The position numbers were made by a program, and so were the translations under genes. From Anodontia alba (Eukaryota; Mollusca; Bivalvia; Lucinida; Lucinidae): DNA of 64,000 nt. The DNA lies in contig OZ024826.1 in assembly GCA_964016985.1 (NCBI GenBank), forward strand, positions 66,653,523-66,717,522, written 5' to 3'. Below are positions 1 to 11,890 of this stretch, one piece after another. The notes beneath the pieces are model-generated. The model was not told the origin of the DNA, searched no databases, and saw nothing but the letters and a program-made list of their open reading frames with translations. Position 1 is the first letter of the stretch; each line of letters opens with the position of its first letter.

Positions 1-575
1 GATAAGTACTGAGGAGTGAGATGGGAACGGGAAATTTCGAGGGGTGGTATAGATGTTTTAGACTGTGGAGAAATGAAAGTTTTAAGAACCGTCCACCAGT
101 CTTTAGATGAAAGTTCTCCACTTGTTAACTTTGAAGCAATTTTGTCATGGAAAGCTTTTTTTTTGCATCTCGAATAAGTCTCGAATTTGTTCCTTAAAGT
201 TTTAAATTGCGTCCAGTGTAACTCCGTATTTGTTCGCTTAGTTTTTCGATAGGCTCTTTTACGTTTACGTATATACTGTTTTATTTTTGCGTTTATCCAA
301 GAAGGCTCAGTAGGTTTAATTTTAATTATTTTATTTGGAATACATTCTGATGCCAAGTTTGTAATTGTAGAATGTAGATTCGCGGCATATGAGTCAATAT
401 CATTATCTCTCAAAGCGTCCCAATCGATGGCAGCAGCTTTTTCTCGAAGACGATCATAGTTGCCTTGGTCGTACCTCCAAATTCGTTTAGTAAAAGAATG
501 GGTTTTGGTTTTAGAAAATTTAAAAATTCCATATATTGGGCAATGATATCTAAGTTGTTGGTTAAGAAAAGGATC
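1..575 (-). pseudogene. LINE-A ORF2, endonuclease C-terminus and pre-RT linker (partial)
   Basis: Read on the minus strand from 575 to 1, one frame stays open for about 190 codons and runs off the window edge. It begins with the end of the endonuclease (GVGDPFLNQQ, then YHCPIYG, where the SDH-type histidine is expected). A basic linker follows (PSWINAKIKQYIRKRKRAYR), then SSKDWWTVLKTFI and SIPPLE, the kind of sequence that precedes the RT fingers in CR1/L2/Jockey-type LINEs. The RT itself would lie to the left of the window. The frame is offset from the upstream endonuclease frame, which stops at 578, so at least one frameshift separates them. The family call rests on motif recognition; the clade is not resolved. 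Confidence 0.8.
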
Positions 576-577
576 AC

Positions 578-1172
578 CTACTCCACTATTAGGTGATTTT
601 TATTGTTAACTAATAATATATCTATTAGTGCAGATGAGTGTTCGGTAAAATTGGTAGCTTGGCATTTGGCCTGGAAAAAAGTATACTGGGTGCATATTGT
701 TTCGATCTTCCTTGCAGTACGTTCATTTAATATATCTAAATTAAAATCACCAGTAATTATTATGTCTGATATACCTGTGTCGACTGCAAGTGCAATTGAA
801 TTTTCTATGCTAGTTAAACATTCTGCGTCAGAACTGGAAGGCCGATAAAAAAGACCAAATAATAACCTCCTATTGCAGTTAGCCAATTCACTCGACATTT
901 CGTGGTTCGAGATCTTCACGGCGTTTGTAGCGAATTCCTTCTTTAATGTATATCATGACACGACCATGACTGTCCCCCGGTCGATCCTTTCGTTCAGGTT
1001 CACAGTATGAGTCAATAAAAGGTCAGTTGGGTCTACGGCCGGATTAAGCCAAGTTTCAGTGATGGCTAGAATATCAAACTCGTATAGTTCAGCATACAAA
1101 GTGTCGAGTTTAGAAAGAATGCTTTGTACGTTGTAATGAACAGACGATAAGTTGTGAGCTACATTCAGAGTG
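578..1172 (-). pseudogene. LINE-A apurinic-type endonuclease (EEP) domain, frameshifted
   Basis: This would nick target DNA for target-primed reverse transcription. Three frames together give an EEP domain in the expected order. VHYNVQSILSKLD (about 1140-1100) holds the Asn of motif I. ILAITETWLNPAVDPTD follows, with the catalytic Glu. Then come DRPGDSHGRVMIYIKEGI in a second frame (about 1000-940) and LLFGLFYRPSSSD with ITGDFNLDILN in a third (878-740). The frame changes near 1165, 1005 and 905 and a stop at 578 make this a dead copy. The 2A-like leader lies directly upstream and the pre-RT linker downstream. It resembles LINE-B at the other end of the window in organisation, but the sequences differ. 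Confidence 0.82.
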
Positions 1173-1574
1173 CCTAAAGAGACTGTTTGACATGCTTGTT
1201 GATGAACTGGAGACGCTACTTACGGAAGACGATGTGGATGGACCGGGATTGCGATGTATGTCGCCAGCAAGTAACAAGAGAAAGATGAGCCATGTACATG
1301 ATACAAGATATAGTGCGCAGAATATCATCCAAAAAGTGAAAATTGTATTAGCTTTACCTGATTTGCCTTGGAGTAGCCTCTTACAGTTATTGCGTGTAGT
1401 AATACTAGAATATAAGTGCTCGGTTTGCTGGACGGATATGAGCACTGAGAAACTATAGCTATCATTCTGATATAAGGGCATAAATACCAAAAAGTGTATG
1501 AAAAGATTAAACCTAAACATGCGATTGTAAGTCGGCATGATGGCTAGCTTATCTCTGCATACTACATTTATCAT
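1173..1574 (-). pseudogene. LINE-A N-terminal leader with 2A-like motif
   Basis: The minus-strand frame opens with Met at 1574 and gives about 100 residues before a GDIHRNPGP motif, then a Ser/Thr-rich stretch (STSSSVSSVSSSSTS), and loses frame at the start of the endonuclease. The 20-odd residues before the motif are strongly hydrophobic (ALYLVSCTWLIFLLLLAG), like a signal peptide or membrane anchor. In several invertebrate LINEs a 2A sequence sits between a short N-terminal leader and the endonuclease, and the position here fits that arrangement. Start choice is uncertain; 1574 is the first Met in the open frame. Confidence 0.6.
1239..1265 (-). other. 2A-like ribosome-skipping motif, GDIHRNPGP (LINE-A)
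   Basis: The codons read GDIHRNPGP. The 2A core consensus is D(V/I)ExNPGP; here His replaces the usual Glu while NPGP is intact. Such a motif would make the ribosome skip the Gly-Pro bond and release the leader from the endonuclease/RT polyprotein. Activity of the His variant cannot be judged from sequence. Confidence 0.7.
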
Positions 1575-3200
1575 GTAATTGTCGTTAGGAAAAGAAGAAA
1601 CAGAGCAAGTGCCATCAGACCAACTCTATTATTGCCGAGTCTAACCAAGTAGAATGCCAAGGGTGTCCCCGCCCCCATCCATAACCCCAGGTTGGACAAA
1701 AAATATGATATGGTAAAACACATGCAAAAAGAGAAAAAAATATCAGGAGGAAACATAAACTAATTGCATAACAATAAATATACTACTGACATAGTTTTGT
1801 AGATTTTGTCGTTAATAGGTTATGTTCTAATATTTGCTGACACTGATTTATAAGCAATTATACCCATTGGATCTAGGTTAATGCGGTTAACCTTGGTTAG
1901 ACTGCTCATTTTATTAACGAAATGGAGACTAACAACTGACTGGTACACTCTCGTGAAAACAGCCCCTCAGCAGTACAGTCAGTCGTCTGAAACATATCTG
2001 AATTGTATACGACTGACTGACCGACTGACTGACTGACTGACTGACTGGCAGCTCGGCTTAAATTGGCTGTCTGCTGTAAGCTTTAACGTAAAACAATGGA
2101 TATAATTGCATGATAAAAAATTGTGCTTTTATTTTATGTCACGAATAACGTTGAATAAATCAATACACCAGGTACCTGGAAACGTATTGCTTGTGGATGT
2201 ACAAAAAAGTCGCAGTTGTATTATGTAAATCGTCTTCCCGTACTTCATCATAGTATAATCAAAGTATAATTTATATTTTCCGGTCATTTGGGGACACTGA
2301 GCTCATTCTGAATAATTGAAAAATAGAATATTGTTCAAGCCCAAGATAGGAGACGTCAGCAGTGTTGAAGAATATATTACCGTATATACTTTACCAAGAC
2401 AGCCAAATATGTTATATTCGATTTCTTTTTCATGTTGTATAATGCTCTCAAACGATCAACTTTTCTCAGAATTTACTGACTTGAAATATGAATATATTTT
2501 AAGGGGGATAATCAGTACAATAGTCCAAACTGGATGAAATAGACACTTGTAACACATGGGTTTGGATATATGTATAAATTCAAATTGTTGGACATATTAT
2601 ATTAATGCACCATAAGGTTCATACCTCAATCATCATATACAACTGAAAGTGGAAGACAATTGAAGGTGTAAATGTGCTGTTGAAGCCTTTAAAAAAACGG
2701 CAATTTATTTTGTGGATTTCTTGACCTGGGATGAAAAAATTTCATTGAAATTATTTTTTCTATGTTGAAACATCTTCCCTCTAGGGAAAAAATTTTCTGA
2801 TTTCATCATTCTCAGCACAGAACTAAAACTATCAATTTTTATCAAAGGCATCTAAACTGCTCCCACACCAGATTCAATGTCACCCATTGTTTACATCATT
2901 ACACACCAAAAGTAGTTCTCTACAGTACATGTGCAGCACTAAAAATAGCCTACAACAATGTATAGAGAGATAAGCTTGTGAAATAAAAATTATCTATAGT
3001 ATTTATTTTCCATTTGAATGAATATTCCTTGTAGTATACTACTTCAAAAAAGAAAGGTACTGTTATTGAAAATTGTACCAGTATGTGTTCAAGTTTCATA
3101 CTTTATTCAAAACCAATTTAATCCCTTGTAGAATGAAATACTTGTAAAATCAAGAAAATACATATAAATATGACCTAACATGGAACACATATGAGCCATC
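1575..3200. other. No gene seen; short (GACT)n at 2011-2047
   Basis: AT-rich DNA with only short, unconvincing reading frames. A GACT tetranucleotide run occupies about 2011-2047. The stretch near 2225-2300 weakly resembles the interior of the MITE family described at 46-52 kb. Confidence 0.5.
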
Positions 3201-3412
3201 ACTTAGCAAAACCAACAATGTGGTCCGTGCGTCCATCAAAGACTCATATCAGCCTATATATATATATACCCAGTCTGTTCAATGTACGCTTAATATTAGT
3301 TAAGGATCCTAACTTTCTTTAAGCAGACAGCAAAGACTCTGATCAGACTGGGGGATGCCTATGCCGATCCGAGTCTTTGCTTAGCACACATACCACATTG
3401 TTGGTTTTGTCA
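3201..3412. repeat. Fold-back (MITE-like) element
   Basis: An 18-bp perfect inverted repeat, CAAAACCAACAATGTGGT at 3207-3224 and its complement at 3392-3409, encloses about 170 bp. A second nested pair lies inside (GCAAAGACTCTGATC near 3332, complement near 3366-3380 with one mismatch). There is no coding content. This is the layout of a short non-autonomous DNA transposon with terminal inverted repeats. I see no clear target duplication. Confidence 0.6.
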
Positions 3413-3820
3413 CCTGAAGGATCAAACTACATGTGTTCACTACTGAGGTAACAGTTCATGAAGTTATGATGTGATTAAATTTGAACTTGGGCAAAGCTTT
3501 CGCGTGCACCAAGCAAAGATTGTATAGCTGAGGCGTTACGAAAGCACACCTATTGAATATAGTGGAATTTGTATGGCTGTAAAATTACAATTTGAGATGA
3601 AAATAAAAAAAAAAAACATGTTCTTATTTTTCCTCAAAGTACAGGCTTTGGGTACTCATAAGAACTACATTATTGAGCTTCTAACAAGTAGCCACAATCT
3701 ATGTTTTAGAGCAGTAATAAGAAAAATATCATTTTTTAACTGAAAAAATGAATACAAATTGAAGAAGTTATCACACTGGTTATGCTGCTGACATTTTTAG
3801 GTCTAAAATAGCATGTTTTC

Positions 3821-4560
3821 AGCAGTCAAGGGGACATAACTCTATGAGTAATAGCCTGACACTACCGGTCATCCGCGCTTTTTTCCCTGGCCTTCTTATA
3901 TGTACGTTTCAGGAAGATCCCATAAAAATTAAAGACTTTCCCATCAAAACTTATGGTGATAAAAAGATAATAAAAAATACAATTTTAGCAATCAAGGGGA
4001 TATAACCTTATGACAGATATGCCCAGCTAGCCAGTTTTCAAACTCATCAGAGCTTTTATCCCCAACATACTTATATGTTTTAGGGTTCTCTCTGTTATCT
4101 TGAAAATTGAAGTAAAATGCTGTCTTCCAGAAAAAGTTGGAGTTTACTTTTCTACTTTCCAAAAAGCTGGAGTTAAAGATAAAAAGTTGGAGTAAAAATA
4201 CTCCAAATTCGGAGTTAAATGTTTGTATTAGTTTCGTGAAGCCCCTGATGAAACTCAGGATTTATGGTTATGACCGTACAAGGTAGCATAACTCTTCTAT
4301 AAATACATCAACATCCCTGAATTTATCTGAGCTTTTATCCCTGACCTACACATATGTAAGTTTCAGGAAGATCCCATCAAAACTGAAGGACTTATGGTGA
4401 TGACAAGGTCAGAAACAGGCATTTTCAGCAGTCAAGGGGACATTACTTCATGACTAATAGGTTGACCTCACCAGTGTTCGAACTTATCGTAGCTTTTATC
4501 CCTGACCTACATATACATAAGTTTCAAGACGATCTGATCAAAACTTAGGTAAAAAAAATC
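3821..4560. repeat. Degenerate tandem monomers, about 155-167 bp (pearl-like family 1)
   Basis: The phrase GCAGTCAAGGGGACATAAC, or a close variant, recurs at about 3821, 3988, 4276 and 4429, each followed by a region like GAGCTTTTATCCCTGACCTA and then TTTCAGGAAGATC. Spacing is 167, 288 and 153 bp. The long interval carries about 120 bp of inserted sequence built from repeats of AAAAGTTGGAGT (about 4110-4225). Monomers of this length followed by a new 5' terminus at 4614 resemble bivalve pearl/HINE elements. Confidence 0.6.
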
Positions 4561-4613
4561 TGTGTTTCCTGTAAGCCGACCAACCTTGTCTCAACACACT
4601 CTAAACTAAAACC

Positions 4614-5165
4614 AGAGGACCATTCGTCCTGAAACGCTCACCTGACTGCTGAATAGATGTTAAAATTTAGCCACAGGGCAGGGCCACACAATCCCTGTGG
4701 GCAAAATTTTGATGTCAATGGATACCTTTTGTCATTGTGACCCACTGCCGCTAGTTTAAAACGTATCTCTTTGAACTGTTTTTTTTTTTTTTTTTTTTTT
4801 TACATTTTTTCATTATTTAACCCACTGGGGACAGAATTTTGAAGTGAACAGAACTCTGTTACCCTCTACTCACTGTTTCAAGTTTTAGAAATTTCTCTTT
4901 GAACTGTGATTTATTTTTTACATTTTTTTCTTTTCATTATTTTAGACATGTAAATAGCCCCGGGGCAGGGTCACATAACTCACTGGGGGCTGAATTTTGA
5001 TGTCAAGGTTACCCTCTGTCATTGTGGTTCACTGTTGCAAGTTTCAATTTTTTCCTTTAAACTGCGATTTTCTACATTTTCCTTTATTATTTTATACATG
5101 AATATAGCCCAAGAGCAGGGGCCAGAATTTTAATGTCAATAGATACCCTCTGTCTAGTATCAATA
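4614..5165 (+). mobile_element. Truncated pearl/HINE-like element (family 2)
   Basis: The sequence AGAGGACCATTCGTCCTG followed by CGCTCACCTGACT matches the 5' terminus of the large element that begins at 21024 (hairpin AGGACC...GTCCT then CGCTCACCTGACC). Downstream are three or four ~160-170-bp degenerate monomers with recurring phrases such as GAATTTTGATGTCAA, CCTCTGTCATTGTG and TTGAACTG. No microsatellite or 3' hairpin follows, so the copy appears 3'-truncated near 5165. Confidence 0.62.
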
Positions 5166-5169
5166 TATC

Positions 5170-8100
5170 ACAGATTTGTTTTTGCGAAATAATTAAAAAT
5201 CTAACGCGATAATTTATGTTGTTGCAACTGTAATAATGATAGCTTCAGTCTTATTTCCAAGCATCTGAGCGTGGGTCCTGTCGTGTGATAAATGATATAT
5301 TGAAGGTTGGCAATATTTTTATTAACTTTAAGAAATATATCTGCCAGTGTTGTTTCAAAGATGCAGATGTTTTCCATTTTATATATATGAAAATAAATAT
5401 TGAATACCTTCGCTTCTTCTGTTGTTGCGCAGTATAATCCACGTGTGTAAATATTTAACAGAGCATTCCTTGGAAAACTAGAAATAAAACACCAATTTAA
5501 TCGCTGTTTACTGTTGATCGTTGACCTGTACAGACCAATAGGTCGCGTCATAAAACTACTTATATGGATTATATAATGTATGAGCAGACAGTCAATACAT
5601 TAACGAATAATTAAAAAGAAAATTACCAAAACAATTCTGTGGACATGAAATGTTCTCCGTATCTTTTCAGTATTTTTGGCAAAGTCAAGGTCACTACTGG
5701 TTCCCGTCCCAATTTGAAAAACTGCATCGGACACTTTGTCAGCCAATCAAATCTATTTATAGAAATGCACGATCGTCTTTAAAAAATCGATTTGCTTCTT
5801 ACAGTAGGCTCACGAAAGCGTAGATCTTGACCTACTTGGGCCTAAAAAATAGATGTGTTTCTACTAACCCGACTGACCCTGTTTTTGACAGCAGACTGCG
5901 CTTTGATATGGATATTTTATAATATACTGAAGCTTGAAGGGTATAATTAAACTGTAAGGCCAAGTCGATGAGACCAGATGTCATGAACATATTGCATACT
6001 AATATCTACATAAGTTACTTGAAAATTTGCTATCAAAACAACAGGGTTTGGCACTTTTTTGAACGGCGGTTAAAAGGTTTGAGAACGATGATTTGCAAAC
6101 AGATATATAGGTGCACAAAAATGTGAGATTAAACATTTGATAAGTATTTTCAAACTAATCGAACATATTATTTTATCATATGCAGTGTCATGGAACAATT
6201 ATACATGTAACCTCTCGCCGATCATTCAGCACATAATGGAGATACGGTCATCTTAAATTTGTGTAAAGTATCTCTCCACCAAAGTCGCCATTGAGGTTTA
6301 GACTGTTCTCTTCCAACACACCACGTGAACAAAAAGATTTTTTTTTTCGTGTTTTGCGATATGTTTTTACAAACTAACCTACCTTTTCTCTCACATTTAT
6401 ACGAAATCGTTTTTGTTTTACCTAAACACTGCGTTCTTGGAATTTGAAAAATAAAAAAGGCAGAAAAACGGTTCATTTACGTCCCGTTTATAGAAAAGCT
6501 TTAACCCTCTACATTTCCTTATATAGTCGAAATTACAGGCATGCCATTTTCAAATATAGGTATATATCAAAATATTCTTATCTGCTTCACCTCGTACGTA
6601 AATTCAGTAATTTATGATTTTATAAAAAGTCTGTTCATCACTACCAATATGGCTGGCCATTTATCCTTAAAAGAAATTACCTTTGTAAGCATCTAACACG
6701 TACATAATAAAAATAACTAACGTGTCGAAGTTTTCTGGTCTAGACTTGCTAGTATTTCGTCTACTAAGGCCTCATCAGTGTAAAAATTCGGGATAAGGCC
6801 CGATGATCACAAAGGACCATAAAATATAAACACTATAGTGACGTTTTACAGTTGCAATTTGGAACTAATACCAGCTGTAGTAAAGATAAATAGTGTCTAA
6901 GAGAACTTAAGACCAATTAATACATACAAAAATGAAAATAACTGAAGCATTAAAGTCTTCAGAGCCAGATTAGCTAGTTTCGGCCAGTTATGCCTTATCA
7001 GTGACCATCATTAAAAAAAATCTGGCAATGGGCCCATCGTTCACGAAAACAAGACAAAAACACATAAACTAAATTTAATAAAAATCGGGCTATATAATAC
7101 TTCGTGATTGCGTCGACGTCATTTGTATTTTGTAGCATATTTACTAACCGGTGATCAAAACCAGGTTTGAAATGTTTCAGTAAAATCAGTAAGAAACCAT
7201 AACATTTTCGGCGTAGCCCCTGTGTGACTCAGTTGCCCGGCTACGTTAAAAATCTCACTACTACTACCATAACATTTCAGAATAGTGCAATCTGGGATAA
7301 GCTTTTTACAAATCTAAAATCTTAAGTTTTCCTCTCCAGTGATATATGGTATCAAATCGATATACTCAAATGGAAGAGGGATGTCAGATGATCCTTATTC
7401 GTAGCGCAGTGTAGTCGAAGTCTTTGGTACCGATGTGTTGGAAATGGTAGTTTTATGGAATGTTACAGAAAACTTCATGCGTATTTTACAGCTTAACCTT
7501 CTAGTTCTAGACTCTAATTAACTTTGATATTGTGAACATTTAGAGCAGTTACAGTATTTACAGTCAACTGACATACAGTCACTAGCAATTAAATTTGTAG
7601 TTACGCTTATGGCTTAAAAGATGCAGTATTCAGATCAAGACAATCATAACGGAGTAGTCAAACACGGGACATCATATAACAAGTTAATCCAGGCGCTCTA
7701 TCAAAATACCAACTTGTGTTCAAAATATGTTACTGCGTTGGTATACAATCACATGAACTAGAAAACAACATGAGATATATTCATTGATATCAAACATTGA
7801 AAGAACGCTTCGCAAGGTGCGAGTTCAGTCAACTTACGAAGATAAAAAAAAGAGATCAGCGAAAAGTGAACAGCGAAATACTGGTTTATATTCCCACTGA
7901 GCGTCGTCATTGCCTAATAAAGGGGTAACTGTTTGGCTAGGTAAACATTATGTAAACAGATAACAAATGCCCTTCACAGACAATGCAGATTCGAGCCTTT
8001 TGTTTATATAATTACATGTCTTGAAGACCCATGCTGTCATGAACAGGTTCAATCTTACATTTCACGTTTACTACATTAATAATTTACTGCATGTTGCCAA

Positions 8101-8330
8101 ACACTATACCATTATACTACATTGCAACAGAATAGAAAAGAATAATTCATGGGCCCTTTCGAGTTTACAGCCGGCAACATTCACACAGAAGACATTGATT
8201 CATAGGATTCATTTACAATAAACATGCAGCAACAACACATCAAAAAAGTAAAGACAAACCCATTTTAGCAAGCAAACGTTCCATGTTGATATGAAGTATA
8301 TGATTACGAAATATATCAGCTCTAGCAGTG
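5170..8330. other. No gene or clear element seen
   Basis: About 3.2 kb of AT-rich sequence. Reading frames here (for example 5201-5551 minus, 8021-8221 plus) show no recognisable domain and no splice-supported structure. Diverged repeats may be present but I could not delimit them by eye. Confidence 0.4.
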
Positions 8331-8517
8331 ATTTGTTGAGTAATAAATCACTGTTTGGAGGTCAGTTGTAAAGCAGATAAAATCACGAGCGCGGAGAGCG
8401 AGTATCCTTTAGATTCTTCCAACTAACCGCCATCGCATAAAGAAATCCCGCCAACAATTTTGATTGTAACGATGTTGTTTACATGCATTTCTTACGTTGT
8501 TGAAGCGAGAAAAAAAA

Positions 8518-8582
8518 TGACGTTACACCGTCTAACGTCGTGGAAACGAAGACTGACGTCAGCAAAGCGTCAAAATGACGTT
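8518..8582. promoter_or_regulatory. Cluster of CRE-like TGACG sites
   Basis: A perfect TGACGTCA palindrome lies at 8554-8561, with half-sites TGACGTT at 8518-8524 and 8576-8582 and AACGTCG near 8534. Another full TGACGTCA occurs alone at 9371-9378. The CREB/ATF site is well known, but function here is pure inference because no adjacent gene is identified. Confidence 0.25.
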
Positions 8583-8861
8583 GAAACGGCACCAGTTAGC
8601 ATCGCGCGCTTCCGCCCAGTAATTTGTCGCAGAATAAATCACTGAATTTAACCATTGGTTATTAGAGGAGTATTAGAATATGCAGAATATTGCAGAAACA
8701 CCAAATAATGATTAGCATTTCAGTAGGTCATTTTATGGCACCTATACAATCTGCCACATAACGTCATCGTTGTATCGTATCTTTTATAGCGATTAATAAT
8801 CGACTTACACAATTCAGAAAGTTTTTACGATAAGAATGTTATACAAACATGATCGAATTCT

Positions 8862-8904
<43 letters not shown>
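8862..8904. repeat. Poly(T) tract
   Basis: About 40 nt, almost all T. It could be the poly(A) tail of a minus-strand retrosequence, but nothing upstream on that strand supports one. Confidence 0.9.
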
Positions 8905-8905
<1 letters not shown>

Positions 8906-9768
8906 GTATATTAAATTAACCTGTCAAACTTCACGGTAATACCTCGAATATCTCGGATCAGAAAACAAACACATTTGCGCTTTAACTTCAAATTGTATTT
9001 TCACAGTTAAATTAAATGTTCCTAATATGTTGGCTGAATTGTTCGTCTTAATTACTAGATTTATATTCCCACAAGTCTAAATTAGCATATGTTAGATTAA
9101 GTCGTAGCTCGTACAATTTCATTTTTGTTCCCTGTTAAGTTCCCCTAAAGTGATCAGAACTCATTGATAGATCTTCAAACCGTGTTTTCTTGATAATGTT
9201 CTTCCTAATTATCGATCACTGATGTTTTAAAAGAGAAGATAGTTTGTAGCGATTTCCTGGAAGCTACTGCTCCGTTAACAATTCAAAATGCAACATTTTG
9301 TGCATAAACAGAAAGGCCCATGAACAGAACTGCAAAACTTCTCTTGCAAATTAAACTACGACCTATAATATGACGTCATTCACTCACAGACTTGTTCCAA
9401 AGGCAGAAAACATGAAAAATGAAAAAAAATAAGGCGAAGATACCAAAGAAATGCCACAACCACGAAGCACAGCCTACCCGCACGAGCAAACAGAACCGCT
9501 TTGGAACGGTCAGCGAAAAAACTACTGCGGGATAGGGGTGGGGAATTTCAAACAACCGCACCTTTAATCTGATACAGCTCCAAATAATAAACATAGGTTC
9601 GGCCTGCATGTGAGTCCTCTACCTTATCAGTGAAACATCACAGTGAAACAATATGACGAAACGTTGCTTGAATAATAATTAAGTTCCGTGACATCTTTTG
9701 CAGAAGTGGTATTTGGACAGTACTTTAGAATGACACAGGTAAAAATTTAGAAAATATTTGAGGTAAAC

Positions 9769-9785
9769 TCTCTCTCTCTCTCTCT

Positions 9786-9873
<88 letters not shown>
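9769..9873. repeat. (TC)n followed by (TA)n microsatellite
   Basis: A short TC run (9769-9786) passes into a long perfect TA run (9787-9873). The palindromic element at 9882 starts directly after it. Confidence 0.97.
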
Positions 9874-9876
<3 letters not shown>

Positions 9877-9881
9877 CCGGG

Positions 9882-9968
9882 AGAAGTAGGAATTCTTACT
9901 TTGCGCAATTGCGCAGGACGATTCCGGAATTGCTCCTGCGCAAAGTAGGAATCGGGACAAAGTGAGAA
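9882..9968. repeat. Palindromic element, related to 13.6 kb
   Basis: Centred on ATTCCGGAAT (9921-9930), the flanks GCGCAGGA and TCCTGCGC pair, and further out TTACTTTGCGCA pairs imperfectly with TGCGCAAAGTAG. The block CGATTCCGGAATTG plus GCGCAAAGTAGGAAT recurs almost unchanged at 13597-13630, just upstream of the Tc1-like transposase remnant. It may be a MITE or a terminal repeat of that transposon. Confidence 0.55.
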
Positions 9969-10178
9969 TATCTATATCATTGTACATGTAATTGTAATTA
10001 GTTTTTCTTATGATAGTAAATCACTTTTGTAAACTGTTAGAATGACTGAGATAGAGTTGCCAACCAGTCCACCAATGTGAAATGGAAGACTGAAATCAGT
10101 GCCATCTGTCGTCTTCAACCATGTTTTTCAATAAGGGCGTTTGGACATCTTCGAAGCTTACTTTTCCGTTTGGTGCCA

Positions 10179-10440
10179 CTATAAGTTTTGATATTTCTTA
10201 ATAAAAAACAGACAATAGTAGTCACAAAGTACTGATTTAGGATCTTGATATTGCAGATTATAAAACATTTTAATAAAACAGAGATTTTCGGGTGGTGGTA
10301 ATCCAAATGGATCGAAATACATATCGTTTATATAACAAGTCCAGTGTGTACCAGGTCCATTAGAGTCATCAAGATTTATTATTCCACAATTTTCATTTCT
10401 CACATTGTTTGTATCAAAAACGCCATCAAAGTGTTTTTTA
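10179..10440 (-). pseudogene. Adenain-like cysteine protease fragment (Polinton/Maverick type)
   Basis: The minus-strand frame reads through about 85 codons with the signature of the adenovirus-type protease family that Polinton/Maverick transposons carry: a His-Trp pair (GTHW) for the catalytic histidine, an acidic residue in YFDPFG, a Gln about ten residues before the end motif, and LCDYYC holding the expected catalytic Cys. The usual Gly after that Cys is Asp here. The frame is closed by a stop just upstream (about 10447) and by another after the domain, and no capsid, integrase or polymerase genes are nearby. It is therefore an isolated relic. In intact elements this enzyme processes virion-like proteins. 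Confidence 0.6.
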
Positions 10441-10945
10441 TTCCTAATTCAGTAACCCGAAGTGTTTATTATAGTTATAAATGTGGGACTAACTGTTAAA
10501 TTTTCAGATATCTTCATATTTAATGACAGACATAGTTCAAATAAAAAAGTTGGTGACAGACGGATCTCAGGTGCCATTTATTTCCACGAATTATAGAGTA
10601 ATGACAAAATGTCATAGTAAATCAACCTTGATAAATATTGTCAAAACATACAAAATGTTATAACACCTAGTAAATTTTGAGTTTGGCAGGCATGTTTCCT
10701 ATATATATAGCAATGTGTAACCATAATCTATTTTGAAGTACATTACGGAATTGGAGCAGAAAATTAACAGAATGGAAGATATTCAAGTGGTTACATGTGA
10801 GACAGCTGCTGGAAAAATATGGACTTTAGGCGAAATTATGTATATTGAATATTCAACAGTCTTTGACACTTGTTAGTACACTGGAAAAGAAGACAGATGA
10901 TTTGACCAACAATATTCAACAAAATCAGTTTGTGTCAGCTTGTCA

Positions 10946-11017
10946 CAATACTAGGAGACATCCCAACACCAGGAGTCATCACAATATCAGGAGATGTCAC
11001 AATATAAGGATATGTCA
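10946..11017. repeat. 18-bp tandem repeat, four copies
   Basis: Four consecutive 18-bp units of the type CAATAtcAGGAGatgTCA. The period is a multiple of three, so the repeat could encode six-residue units, but the surrounding frame is broken. Confidence 0.75.
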
Positions 11018-11626
11018 GCCAATGGTATGAGTAATGTTCATGAAGATAGGAAGTCTTCTGTGGTGGTTGACAGCTGGGATGAATTACCTGTTCAGCACGG
11101 GGGGAGGAAATAAGACACTTTCGCCTGGCCAACATACCAAATTGCAGTATGGGTGACGATGATTTGTTCTAACCCAGAAATGGAACCGAAGAACAACCAA
11201 TTGAGGTATACTGAAGCAAATATTGTCATAAACATTGAACTGAAGAAAAGGGGACTAGATGTTGCATCTGTGTTATATATCTTATTTAATTTGTATTATT
11301 CATGATGTTGATGCTTAATTGTGTGTAGTACATATAAGAGTCATTGGAATATGAGGTATGTAGTTTATTTCATAATTTATGCTGAAATTGTTGATTCTCT
11401 TATATGTTATATTTCAAGCACATGCTTTTCAGAAGGCCATTGAAAAGCGTGTATGTGCCCAGTTAAGAAAATATTTTTATGATGTTTTACATGTAATCAA
11501 CTAAGAAATATATACGGAAATAAGAAATATACAGGAAAGAGGGACATTGTCATTCAAAAACGGAAAATTTAAAATATCGAAAGTCGTCCCGTTTGTCATT
11601 ACTTTCAGTAAATATTGTATCATTAC

Positions 11627-11702
11627 TCATTCGCTTCGCTCACTCGTTTTTTACGCGCAAGCCTTAGAACACTAGTAAATTATTTCTCCGTAAGCGATAC
11701 AG
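11627..11702. repeat. Half-copy of the 11.9-kb fold-back element
   Basis: The core TTCGCTTCGCTCACTCG, then TACGCGCAAGCCTTAGAAC and TTATTTCTCCG, matches the loop and right arm of the element at 11891-12082. The left arm is absent. Confidence 0.6.
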
Positions 11703-11890
11703 TTCTACTTTCGGGACATTGTTGTGTCTGTATTTCAAGCACAAGATGAGTTTTGCATTAAAGTGAAAATAAGATGGTGATAGATTTTCAAACTTAACCA
11801 CGCCTCCTCAAATTCATACACTGACTGGAACTTTTTTGGTAGGAAATAATAACGGCTGAATGTAAAAATTCAAAGATAAAACATGAATGA

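Noticed and set aside
9787..9987. Ile/Tyr-repeat frame across (TA)n
   Set aside because: Microsatellite translation only.
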